Of a DNA stretch of 64,000 nt, positions 17,019-42,901 are shown one piece after another. Under the pieces are notes generated by a model that was not told the origin of the DNA, made no database searches, and saw nothing but the letters and a program-made list of their open reading frames with translations. Where the stretch lies: NCBI RefSeq assembly GCF_900156465.1, contig NZ_LT707064.1:3425001-3489000 (forward strand), read 5' to 3'. Both the position numbers and the translations under genes were made by a program. The first letter of the stretch is position 1; every line of letters begins with the position of its first letter. Origin of the DNA: Pseudomonas sp. 7SR1 (lineage in GTDB: Bacteria > Pseudomonadota > Gammaproteobacteria > Pseudomonadales > Pseudomonadaceae).

Positions 17019-20000
17019 ATGAATGCTGAAGACGCCTTGAAACTTGCTCGCCGGTTTATCGGGTTGCCCCTGGAAAAGCGCCGGATGTTCCTGGCAGCGT
17101 TGGACAAGGAGGGCGTGCAGTTCAGCGGCTTCCCCATCCCCCAGGGCGTCGAGGCCGAAGATCGCCAGGCCTTGTCCTATGCCCAGCAGCGCATGTGGTT
17201 TCTCTGGCAGCTGGACCCTCACAGCGGTGCCTACAACCTGCCCGGCGCGGTGCGGCTCAAGGGCGCGTTGAGCCTGTCGGCGCTGGAGCAGGCCTTCGCC
17301 AGCCTGATGGCTCGTCATGAAACCCTGCGCACGGTGTTCCAGCGCCAGGCCGACGACAGCCTCCTGCAAGTGCCCATGACCGCGCCACTGGTGATCGAGC
17401 AAGAGGATTTCAGCGCGTTGGCGACCGCCGAGCGCGAACATGCGGTGGCCGAGGCGGCGCAACGACAGTCGCTGCTGCCGTTCGATCTGGCGGTCGGGCC
17501 GCTGTTGCGGGTCAAGCTGCTCAAGCTTGGCGAGCAGGAGCATGTATTGCTGCTGACCTTGCATCACATCGTCTCCGACGGTTGGTCGATGAACGTGCTG
17601 ATCGATGAATTCATTCGCTGCTATGACGCGCATGAAGCGGGGCAGCCACCGCAACTCGCACCGTTGCCGATCCAGTACAGCGACTATGCCCTGTGGCAGC
17701 GCCGCTGGCTCGAAGCGGGCGAACAGGCACGGCAACTGGAATACTGGCAGGCGCAACTGGGGGATGAGCATCCGGTACTGGAATTGCCCACCGATCACTC
17801 CCGCCCGGCCATGCCGAGCTACCGTGGCAGCCGTCATGAATTCGCCATCGACGGCGCCTTGGCCGAGCAGCTGCGCAGCACAGCCCAGCAGCATGGCGTG
17901 ACGTTGTTCATGCTCTTGCTCGGCGCGTTCAATGTGCTGTTGCATCGCTACAGCGGCCAGTGCGATATCCGTGTCGGCGTGCCCATCGCCAATCGCAATC
18001 GCGATGAAATCGAAGGCCTGATCGGCTTTTTCGTCAACACCCAGGTGCTGCGTACCGAGCTCGACGGGCAGACACGGGTGGTCGATCTTCTGCGGGCCGT
18101 CAAAGAGGCCGCCCTCGGCGCCCAGGCCCATCAGGACCTGCCGTTCGAACGCCTGGTAGAAGCCTTGAAGCTGGAGCGCAGCCTCAGCCATACGCCACTG
18201 TTCCAGGTGATGTACAACCATCAGCCGCAGGTGGCCGACGTCACCCGCATCAGCACGGCATCCGGGCTGGAGCTGGGCATGATCGACTGGCAGGGCCGCA
18301 CCACCCAGTTCGACCTGACCCTGGACACCTTCGAGAAGGCCGGCAAGCTGCACGCCGCGCTGACCTACGCCAATGACCTGTTCGAAGCACCGACCATCGC
18401 GCGCATGGCGCGGCACTGGCTGCGTCTGCTGGCGGCGATGGTGGTCGATCCATCGCAGCGCATCGGCGAATTGCCCCTGCTCGATGCCGACGAGCACCAG
18501 GTCCTGGTGCACGACTGGAACACCACTGCCCAGCGCTACCCCACCGACCGGTGCATGCATCGGCTGATCGAAGCCCAGGTGGCGCGCACTCCGCAGGCCG
18601 TGGCGGTGTCTTGCGGCGAGCACAGCCTGACCTACGCCCAGCTCGACGCCCGTGCCAACCAACTGGCCCACCTGCTGATGGCGCAAGGCGTACAGGCGGA
18701 CAGCCTGGTGGGGATCTGTGTCGAGCGCTCGGTGGAAATGGTTGTCGGCTTGCTGGCGATCCACAAGGCTGGCGGCGCCTATGTGCCACTGGACCCGGAA
18801 TACCCGCAGGAGCGCCTGGCCTACATGATCCAGGACAGTGGCATCGCCTTGCTGCTGACCCAGGGTTCGCTGTCGGCGGCACTGCCCACCGATGACGTCA
18901 GCGTGATCCTGCTTGATCAGCCGGCCGGCTGGCTCGACGCCTACAGCGAACGCCGCCCCGAGGTGGTGGTCGATCCGTTGAGCCTGGCCTATGTGATCTA
19001 TACCTCCGGTTCCACCGGCCGGCCCAAGGGCGCGGGTAACAGCCATGCCGCGCTGGTCAACCGTCTGTGCTGGATGCAACAGGCCTACAGCCTGGACGGC
19101 AGCGATGCGGTGTTGCAGAAGACACCGTTCAGTTTCGACGTGTCGGTATGGGAATTCTTCTGGCCCCTGATGACCGGCGCCCGGCTGGTGATGGCCGCGT
19201 CGGGAGCCCATCGCGACCCGCTGCAACTGATCGACAGCATCAACCGTCACGGCATCAGCACGCTGCACTTCGTGCCGTCGATGCTGCAAGCGTTTATCCA
19301 CGAGCCCGGCGTGGAAACCTGTACCGGGCTCAAGCGCATCGTCTGCAGCGGTGAAGCCTTGCCCCTGGATGCCCAGCATCAGGTCTTCGCCAAGCTGCCG
19401 AACGCCGGGCTCTACAATCTGTACGGTCCGACCGAAGCGGCAATCGACGTGACCCACTGGACGTGTGTCGACGAAGACGCCGATTGTGTGCCGATCGGGC
19501 AGCCGATCGCCAACCTGCGCACCCATGTGCTCGACGCCCAGCTGAAACCGGTGCCGTGGGGTGTGTCCGGTGAGTTGTACCTGGGCGGGGCGGGGTTGGC
19601 GCGCGGTTATCACCGGCGCCCGGCATTGACCGCCGAGCGCTTTGTACCGTGCCCGTTCCATGCCGGCGAGCGCCTGTACCGTACCGGTGATCGCGTGCGC
19701 CAGCGTGCCGACGGCGTGATCGAATACCTTGGCCGCCTCGACCATCAGGTCAAGCTGCGTGGCCTGCGCATCGAGCTGGGTGAAATCGAGACCCGGCTGG
19801 TGCAACACCCGCTGGTGCGCGAGGCGGTGGTGCTGGTGCAGGACGGCAAGCACCTGGTGGGCTATGTGGTGCTGGAAAACCCCCAGCCGCCCGAGCAGTG
19901 GCAACAGGACGTCAAGGCCTGGCTGCTGGGCAGCCTGCCGGAATACATGGTCCCGACCTACCTGATGCCCCTGGCCAGGCTGCCGGTGACCGCCAACGGC

Positions 20001-23000
20001 AAACTGGATCGCAAGGCCCTGCCGCAACCGGATGCCGCGCCGCAGCAAGCGTTCGTCGCTCCTCAGGATGCGCTGCAGATTGCGCTGGCCGGCATATGGC
20101 AGGACGTTCTGGGGCTGGAGCGGGTCGGCCTGGAAGACAATTTCTTCGAACTGGGCGGTGATTCGATCATCTCCATCCAGGTGGTGAGCCGTGCGCGACA
20201 GCTCGGTATCCACCTCAATCCACGCGATCTGTTCCAGCACCAGACCGTGCGCAGCCTGGCGCTGGTGGCCAGCGTCGAGCATCACAATGCCGTGGACCAG
20301 GGGCCGGTCACCGGCCAAGCCCTGCTCGGACCGATCCAGCATCGGTTCTTCGCGCAGCCGATGCAGGACCGAGCGCACTGGAACCAGTCGTTGCTGCTCA
20401 GCCCGCGCGAGCCCTTGGACGCGCAGCGACTCGACGCGGCGCTGACCTGCGTCATCAATCACCACGACGCCTTGCGCCTGCGCTTCGTCGAAGACGCGGA
20501 CGGCTGGCGACAGAACCATGGGCCGCTGCTGCAAGGCGCTGGCCTGTGGCTGCGCGATGCGCAATCGGTCGAACAACTGGGCGCGCTGTGCGACGAAGCG
20601 CAGCGCAGTCTTTGCCTGCGGGATGGGCCGCTGATGCGGGCGATGCTGGTCAGCCTGGCCGATGGCAGCCAGCGGCTGGCGCTGGTCATCCATCATTTGG
20701 TGGTGGACGGCGTGTCATGGCGTGTATTGCTGGAAGATTTGCAGCAGGCCTACGAGCAGTTGGCGGCGGGTGGCGGTGTGACGTTGCCGGCCAAGACCAG
20801 TGCGTTCCAGGGCTGGACCGAGCGCCTGAGCGCCGAAGCGTCGCGTTTCGACGACCAGTTGGCCTATTGGAAAGCCCAGCACCAGGGCGCGCAGGACCTG
20901 CCATGCGAGCGTCCGCAAGGCAGCCTGGAAAACGCCCATGGCGCCAGGATCCAATGGCGCCTGGACGCCGGGCTGACCCGGCAATTGCTGCAACAGGCAC
21001 CAGCGGCGTATCGCACCCAGGTCAACGATCTGCTGCTGACCGCGCTGGCTCGCACCGTCAGCGGTTGGAGCGGGCAGCCGGGTACGCTGGTGGAGCTGGA
21101 AGGCCATGGCCGCGAAGACCTGTTCGATGACATCGACCTGACCCGAACGGTCGGTTGGTTCACGAGTCTGTTCGCCGTGAACCTGACCGCCGCCGACGAC
21201 CTCGGCGCTTCCATCAAGGCGATCAAGGAACAATTGCGCAGCGTTCCCGACAAGGGCCTGGGCTATGGCGTGTTGCGCCATCTGGCTGCGCCCCAGGTGC
21301 GAGCCGAGCTGGCCGACCTGCCACCGGCGCGCATCACGTTCAATTACCTGGGCCAGTTCGACCGACAGTTCGACGAATCGGCGCTGTTCGAGCCGTCCAG
21401 CGAAGGCAGTGGCATCGCCCAGGACCCCACGGCGCCCCTGGCCAACTGGTTGACCGTGGAAGGGCAGGTGTACGGCGGCGAGCTGACCATGAGCTGGGGG
21501 TACAGCCGTGAGATGTTCGACAGCGCCACCGTGCAGCGACTGGTGGATCGATACGCCCTCGAACTCACGACGCTGATCGAACATTGTGCCAACCTGGCCG
21601 TGCCGCAAGCCACGCCCTCGGATTTCCCCATGGCCCGCATCACCCAGGCGCAGCTCGATGGGCTGCCCGTGCCGACCGGCCAGCTCGACGACCTGTACCC
21701 GCTGTCGCCGATGCAGCAGGGGCTGCTGTTCCACACCCTCTACGAGCAGGCCGCGGGCGAATACGTCAACCAGCTGCGGGTGGATGTGCAAGGCCTGGAG
21801 GTGGAGCGCTTCCGCGCGGCATGGCAGGCGTGCATTGATGCCCAGGACATCCTGCGCAGCGGCTTCGTCTGGCAGGGCGACCTGCAGCAGCCGTTGCAAA
21901 TCGTCCACAGGCACCTGCCGGTGCCGTTCACCGTGCTGGACTGGCGTGAGCGTGCCGACCAGGCGCAGGCCCTTGCCGCGCTGGCCGAAGACGAGCGGGC
22001 CAAAGGCTTCGACCTGAGCCAGGCACCGCTGTTACGGCTGGTGCTGGTGCAGACCGGTGCCGGGCAATGGCATTTCATCTACACCCATCACCACATTCTG
22101 ATGGACGGCTGGAGCAATGCGCAGCTGCTCGGCGAAGTGATGCAACGCTACAACGGCCACGCCTCGGCCAGCGTCACAGGGCGATACCGCGACTACATCG
22201 CCTGGCTGCAGCGTCAGGACGAGCAACTCGGCAAGGACTACTGGACGGCGCAACTGGCCACCCTGCAAGAACCGACCCGACTGGCCCGGGCCACCTCTGG
22301 CAGCGACAGCCAGCGCGGGCACGGCGACCTGTTCCAGACCCTCGATGCCCCGCGCACCCAGGTGCTGGAGCGCTTTGTCCGCCAGCAGAAAGTCACCCTC
22401 AACACCTTGGTGCAAGCGGCGTGGCTGTTGCTGCTGCAACGCTACACCGGCCACGACAGCGTGGCCTTCGGTGCCACCGTGGCCGGGCGTCCGGCGGATC
22501 TGCCGGGCATCGAGCAACAGGTCGGGTTGTTCATCAACACCCTGCCGGTGATCGCCGCGCCGCGTCCGGATCAATCCGTCGGGGCCTGGCTGCAAGCGGT
22601 ACAGGCGCAGAACCTGGGCCTGCGGGAGTTCGAGCACACGCCACTGGCGGATATCCAGCGCTGGGCCGGGCAAGGCGGCAAGGCGCTGTTCGACAACATC
22701 CTGGTGTTCGAAAACTATCCGGTTGCCCAGGCCCTGCAGGACAGCGCCGGACAAGGGCTGGTGTTCGGCGAGGTCGCTCACCTGGAGCAGACCCATTACC
22801 CACTGAGCGTCGCCGTGACCCTCGGCCAGACCCTGGCGCTGCACTACAGCTTCGACCAGGCGCATTTCAGCCCGGCGACCATCGACCAGATCAGTCGTCA
22901 CCTGATGCACCTGTTGGAAACCTTCGCCGAATCGGCGACCCGCAACCTGGGACAGATCGCCCTGGTGGACGCCGGGGAACAGGCCCGGCAACAGGCCGCC

Positions 23001-26000
23001 AACCATCGGCAGCCATACCCGACCGACATCGCCGTGCATCAGCGCATCGCCCGCTTGGCGGCGCTGAAGCCCCACGCCACGGCGGCGATCTTCAACGGGC
23101 AACGGTTCAGCTATGGCGACATCGACCGTCGAGCCAATCAACTGGCCCATGCCCTGATCGCCCGCGGCGTCGGCCCGGAAACCCGCGTCGGCGTGGCCCT
23201 GCCGCGCAGCGAAGGGGTGATCGTCGCGTTGCTGGCGGTGCTCAAGGCCGGCGCCGCCTACGTGCCGCTGGATACCAGCTACCCCCGCGAACGCCTGGCA
23301 TACCTGATCGAGGATTCGGGGCTGGCGCTGTTGCTGACCGATTCGCGGGTGTCGGCGCAGCTGCCGCTTGAGGGGGCCGCCCAGGTGCTGGAACTCGACA
23401 GCCTGGACCTGCGTCAGCAACCCCTCGATGCGCCCGATGTCCAGGTCGATCCGCAGAACCTGGCCTACGTGATCTACACCTCCGGTTCCACCGGTAACCC
23501 CAAGGGCGTGAGCGTGGCCCATGGCCCGCTGGCGATGCATTGCCAGGCCATCGGCGAGCGCTATGAAATGCGTGACAGCGATTGCGAATTCCACTTCATG
23601 TCCTTCGCCTTCGACGGCGCCCATGAGCGCTGGCTCACCAGCCTGACCCATGGCGCTTCGCTGCTGATTCGCGACGACAGCCTGTGGACGCCGGAGCAGA
23701 CCTGTCACGCGATGCGCGAACACGGCGTGACCGTGGTGGCGTTTCCGCCGGTGTACCTGCAACAACTGGCCGAGCATGCCGAGCGCGAGGGCAACCCGCC
23801 GACAGTGCGGATCTACTGCTTCGGCGGCGATGCGGTGCCCAACGCCAGTTTCGAACGGGTCAAGCGCGCCCTAGACCCGGACTTCATCATCAATGGCTAC
23901 GGCCCCACCGAAACCGTGGTCACGCCGCTGATCTGGAAGGCCGGCCGCGACGTGGCCTGCGGTGCGGCCTATGCGCCGATCGGCAGCCGCATCGGTGATC
24001 GCAGTGCCTATGTGCTGGACGCCGACCTCAACCTGCTACCCCAGGGCATGGCCGGTGAGCTGTACCTGGGCGGCACGGGCCTGGCCCGGGGATACCTGAA
24101 TCGCCCGGGGCTCACGGCCGAGCGCTTCGTCGCCGATCCGTTCAGCAACGGCGGTTTGCTCTACCGCACCGGTGACCTGGTGCGCCAGCGCGCCGACGGC
24201 ACCTTCGATTACCTGGACCGCATCGACAACCAGGTGAAGATTCGCGGGTTCCGCATCGAGCTGGGCGAAGTCGAAGCCAGCCTGCAAGCCCTGGACGGCG
24301 TGCGCGAAGCCGTGGTGGTGGCCCAGGAAGGCACCGCCGGCAGCGGCAAGCGCCTGGTGGCCTATGTCGTGGCCGATGAGTCCGCGGCCCGGCGCCCGGC
24401 GTTCGCCGAGCAACTGCGCGAGCAGCTCCAGGCCACCTTGCCGGCGCACATGGTCCCGGCCTATCTGCTACTGCTGGAGCGCTTGCCACTAACGCCCAAC
24501 GGCAAGTTTGACCGCAAGAACCTGCCCAAGCCTGACGTCAGCCAATTGCAGCAGGATTACGTAGCGCCGCGCAGCACCCTGGAACAACACCTGGCGTCCA
24601 TCTGGCAGGATGTGCTCAAGCTCGGGCAGGTAGGGCTGCGGGATAACTTCTTCGAACTGGGGGGCGATTCCATCGTCTCGATCCAGGTGGTCAGCCGCGC
24701 CCGTCAGGCCGGCATCCACTTCACCCCGAAGGATCTGTTCCAGCACCAGACCATCGAGGCGCTGGCGAGCGTGGCGCGCTCGGGCCAGGCTGGCCCGGTC
24801 ATCGATCAGGGACCGGTGGTCGGCGAACTGCCGCTGTTGCCGGTACAACGGCTGTTCTTCGAACAGGCGATCCCCGAGCGTCAGCACTGGAACCAGGCGG
24901 TGATGCTCAAGCCCACAGAAAGCCTCGATCCCCGGTTGCTGGAGCAGGCCCTGGACGCGCTGCGGGTGCATCACGATGGCCTGCGCTTGAGTTTCACCCC
25001 CGGGCAGGCGGGATGGACGGCACATTACCGCTCGCCGGCCAGCCCTTGCGCTGACCTGCTCTGGGTCGTGGATGCGCCGGATGCCGATGCATTGCACGAC
25101 ATCGCCAACCAGGCACAGCGCAGCCTCGACCTGCAGGACGGTCCGTTGTTGCGGGCCGTGCTGGCCAATCTGGCCGATGGCAGCCAGCGGCTGTTGGTGG
25201 TGATCCACCATTTGGTGGTGGACGGTGTGTCCTGGCGCATCCTCTTCGAAGACCTGCAAGACGCCTATCGCCAGTTGTCCACCGGCCAACAGGTGCGGCT
25301 GCCGGCGAAAACCACTTCGGCCCGGGTGTGGGCCGAGCGTCTGCAGGACTATGCGCGCAGCGCCGCCTTGCAGGAGGAACTGGCGTATTGGCAGGCCTGT
25401 CTGGAGGGTGTCGACGGGCAATTGCCGATGGACAATCCACTGGGCGGCCAGCAGGAGCGTCTCGCGTTGACGGTGCGCACCCGACTCGACGCGTCGTTGA
25501 CCCGTCGATTGCTGCAGGAGGCGCCCCAGGCCTATCGCACCCAGGTCAACGACCTGCTGCTCACCGCCCTGGCCCGGGTCATGGTGCGCTGGACCGGAAG
25601 CGACAGCGCCCTGGTCCAGCTCGAAGGTCACGGCCGTGAAGCCCTGTTCGACGATGTCGACCTGACCCGCACCGTCGGCTGGTTCACCAGCCTGTACCCG
25701 GCCAGGCTCACCCCGACGGCCGACCTGGGCAGTTCCCTCAAACAGATCAAGGAGCAACTGCGGGCGATCCCGAACAAGGGCATGGGATTCGGTGCCCTGG
25801 CCCGACTGGGGGATGACTCGGCGCGGGCGATCCTGGCCGCGCTGCCGACACCGCGCCTGACCTTCAACTACCTGGGCCAGTTCGATGCCAGTTTCGACGA
25901 GGCCGACGGTGCCCTGTTCGTACCGGCCAGCGAAGGGGCCGGGGACGAGCTGGACCCGCAAGCGCCGTTGTCCAACCTCCTGGCGCTCAATGGCCAGGTA

Positions 26001-29000
26001 TTCGGCGGTGAACTGAACCTGGGCTGGACCTTCAGCCGCGAGGTGTTCGACCCGGCCACCATCCAGGCCCTGGCGGACGATTACACCCGCGAGCTGCAAG
26101 GGCTGATCGAGCATTGCTGTCAGGGCGGGCAGGGCGGCGTGACGCCGTCGGACTTCCCCCTGGCCAGCCTGAGCCAATGGCAACTGGACGGGCTGCCGGT
26201 GGCGATGACGCAGATCGCCGACCTCTACCCACTGTCGCCGATGCAGCAGGGGATGCTGTTCCACAGCGTCTATGGCGAGGCCAGCGGCGACTACATCAAC
26301 CAGTTGCGCCTGGACGTCGAAGGGTTGGACCCGGAGCGCTTCCGGCAGGCCTGGCAGGCGGCGGTGGATGCCCACGACATCCTGCGTACGCGCTTCGTCT
26401 GGCAGGGGGACCTGCCGGAGCCAGTGCAATTGGTCAGCAAGCACCTGGAACTGCCCTACCGCCTGCATGACCTGCAAGGCGATCCGCAGCGCGATGAAAC
26501 CTTGCTGGCGCTGGCCGATGCCGAATGCCGACAACTGGCCCTGGACTCTGCGGCCCTGTTGCGATTGACCATCGCGCGTCTCGATGAGCAGCGCTACCAC
26601 CTGATCTATACCCATCACCACATCCTGATGGATGGCTGGAGCAACTCGCAGTTGCTCGGCGAGGTGCTGCAACGCTACAGCGGCAATCACGTCGCCGTGC
26701 AGGGCAGCCGCTATCGGGACTACATCGCCTGGCTGCAACGCCAGGATGGCGCCGCCAGCCAGGCGTTCTGGATGCCTGCGCTCAAGCGCCTGGACGCTCC
26801 GACGCGCCTGGCCGACGCCATGGCCCGCCCGGCTGAGACCGGCATCGGTTACGGCGACCATGTGCAAGTGCTGGACGAAGGGTTGACCCGACGCCTGGAA
26901 ACCTTCGCCCGGGCCTCGAAAGTCACCGTCAACACCCTGGTGCAGGCGGCGTGGCTGCTGCTGTTGCAGCGCTACACCGGCAAGGACACCGTGGCCTTTG
27001 GCGCGACGGTGGCCGGTCGCCCGGCGGACTTGCCCGGTATCGAGCAGCAGATCGGCCTGTTCATCAACACCTTGCCGGTCATTGCCAGCCCACGGGCCGA
27101 ACAGTCCCTGGACAGTTGGCTGCAAGCGGTGCAAGGGCAGAACCTGGCGCTGCGGGAATTCGAGCACACCGCATTGCTGGACATCCAGCGCTGGGCCGGC
27201 CAGGGCGGTGACGCACTGTTCGACAGCCTGCTGGTGTTCGAGAACTACCCGGTCGCCCAGGCCCTGGAGCAGGGCGCGCCTCAAGGCCTGCGCTTCGGCC
27301 CGGCAGCCACCCGGGAGCAGACCAGCTATCCGTTGACCTTGCTGGTGAGCCTGGATCGACAGTTGTCGGTGCACATGAGCTACCAGCGCGCCAGTTTCCA
27401 GGCCGACACCGTGGTGCGCCTGGCGGCGCACCTGGCTCAGTTGCTCGGACAGATGACCGGCCAGGGCGAGCGCTGCCTGGGGCAGTTGTCCATGCTCGGC
27501 TTCGATGAGCATCAACGCCTGACCCACGACTGGAACCCGGTGGACGCTCCGTTCGAGCAAACCCTGTGCGTCCATCAGGCGATCGCCCGCCAGGCCGAAG
27601 CCATGCCGGATGCCCTGGCGGTGACGTTCGCCGAAAACCGTCTCAGCTACAGCGAACTGGACAGCCGCGCCAATCGCCTGGCCCACAAGCTCATCGAACT
27701 GGGCGTGGGCCCGGAAGTGCGGGTGGGCGTGGCGATGCCGCGGTCCGAACACTTGCTGGTGGCCTTGCTGGCAGTGCTCAAGGCCGGCGGCGCCTACGTG
27801 CCACTGGACCCGGATTATCCGGCCGAGCGCGTGGCCTACATGCTCGACGACAGCCGTGCCCGCGTGCTGCTGACCGAGCAGGCCGTGGCGGTGACCTTGA
27901 CAGTTCCGGCCGACACCGCCGTGCTGATGCTGGACCGCATCGAGCTTGGGCAATATTCCCTGGATGCGCCGGCGACCGGGGTCACTCCGGACAACCTCGC
28001 CTATGTGATCTACACCTCCGGCTCCACCGGCAAGCCCAAGGGCGTGGCGATTGCCCATCGCAACGTGCTGGCGCTGATCGACTGGTCCAGGTCGGTCTAT
28101 CGCCGCGACGACATCCAGGGCGTGCTGGCTTGCACTTCGGTGTGCTTCGACCTGTCGGTATGGGAGCTGTTCGTGACCCTGGCCAACGGCGGCTCGCTGA
28201 TCATCGCCCGCAATGCGCTGGAACTGCCGCAGCTGCCGGCGCGGGATCAGGTACGCCTGGTCAACACCGTGCCATCGGCCATCGCCGCGTTGCAACGCAG
28301 CGGCGATATCCCGCCCGGCGTGCGCATCATCAACCTGGCGGGCGAGCCACTGAAGCAGAGCCTGGTGGAGGCGCTGTATCAATCGACCCGCGTCGAACAC
28401 GTCTACGATCTCTACGGCCCTTCGGAAGACACCACCTATTCCACCTGGGCGCGGCGCTGCGTCGACGGCACGGCGAATATCGGCCGTCCCCTCAAGCACA
28501 CGGCCAGCTACCTGCTGGATGCCGGTCTGCAACCGGTGCCCCAGGGAGTACCGGCGGAGCTGTACCTGAGCGGCGCGGGCATCACCCGTGGCTATCTCGG
28601 GCGAGCGGCGATGACCGCCGAAAAGTACGTGCCCAATCCGTTCTCCACCACCGGCGAGCGCCTGTACCGCACCGGTGACTTGTGCCGTTACCGCGCCGAT
28701 GGCGTGCTCGAATACCAGGGGCGCATCGACCATCAGGTGAAGATCCGTGGCTTTCGCATCGAGCTGGGGGAAATCGAAGCGCGACTGCTGGCTCAACCGG
28801 GGGTGCGCGAGGTGGCCGTCCTGGCCCAGGACGCGCCGGGAGGTCCGCAATTGGTGGCCTATGTGGTGGCGCCTGCGCTGGACCGGGAAGCCGACGACCT
28901 GCGTGCAGTGCGCGACCGACTCAAGGGCGGGCTCAAGGCGCATCTGCCCGACTACATGGTCCCGGCCCACCTGCTGTTTCTCGACCAACTGCCCATGACC

Positions 29001-29362
29001 CCGAACGGCAAGCTCGACCGCAAGGCCTTGCCGGCCGTGGAGACCGGCTTGTCCCAAGCCGGCTACGTGGCCCCGGTCAGCGAGCTGGAACGACAGGTCG
29101 CGGCGATCTGGGCACAGGTGCTCACCGTGGAACGCGTGGGTCTGAACGATCACTTCTTCGAGCTGGGCGGCCATTCGCTGCTGGCGGTCAACGCCGTCTC
29201 GCGCATGGCTCTCGAACTGGGGTTGACCCTGACCCCGCAGCTGATTTTCCAGCACCCCGTCCTGCAGGATTTCGTCGCGCAACTGGACACCGGGGACGGG
29301 CCGATCAATGAACAGAAACTGAACAAGCTGGAAGCCCTGCTTGATGAAATGGAGGAAGTCTG

Positions 29363-29363
<1 letters not shown>
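17019..29363 (+). CDS. pvdI: Pyoverdine NRPS, three modules (Ser, Orn-type, Ala)
   Basis: Encodes 4114 residues. Order: C 52-477, A 500-1004, T 1024-1083, E 1095-1520, C 1557-1980, A 2000-2500, T 2537-2587, E 2594-3030, C 3065-3490, A 3507-4000, T 4027-4090. Pocket codes read by eye: DVWHVSLIDK (Ser), DGEACGGVTK (basic residue, here inferred to be N5-hydroxyornithine) and DLWNNALTYK (Ala/Gly-like, Ala preferred). The two E domains give D-Ser and D-Orn, and both following C domains are of the DCL kind (YPLSPMQQG). The first C domain is LCL, suiting transfer from PvdL. ATG 17019 is chosen over TTG 16977 because it matches the family start NAEDALKLARRFIGLP. The name pvdI follows position. Confidence 0.92.

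Positions 29364-42897
<13,534 letters not shown>

Positions 42898-42901
<4 letters not shown>

Noticed and set aside
16932..20696. Very long open frame (1254 codons) on the minus strand
   Set aside because: It is the antisense shadow of the first NRPS gene in high-GC DNA; the translation has no domain features.
24489..29282. Open frame of 1597 codons on the minus strand
   Set aside because: Antisense shadow of NRPS modules 2 and 3; the plus-strand frame contains all motifs.
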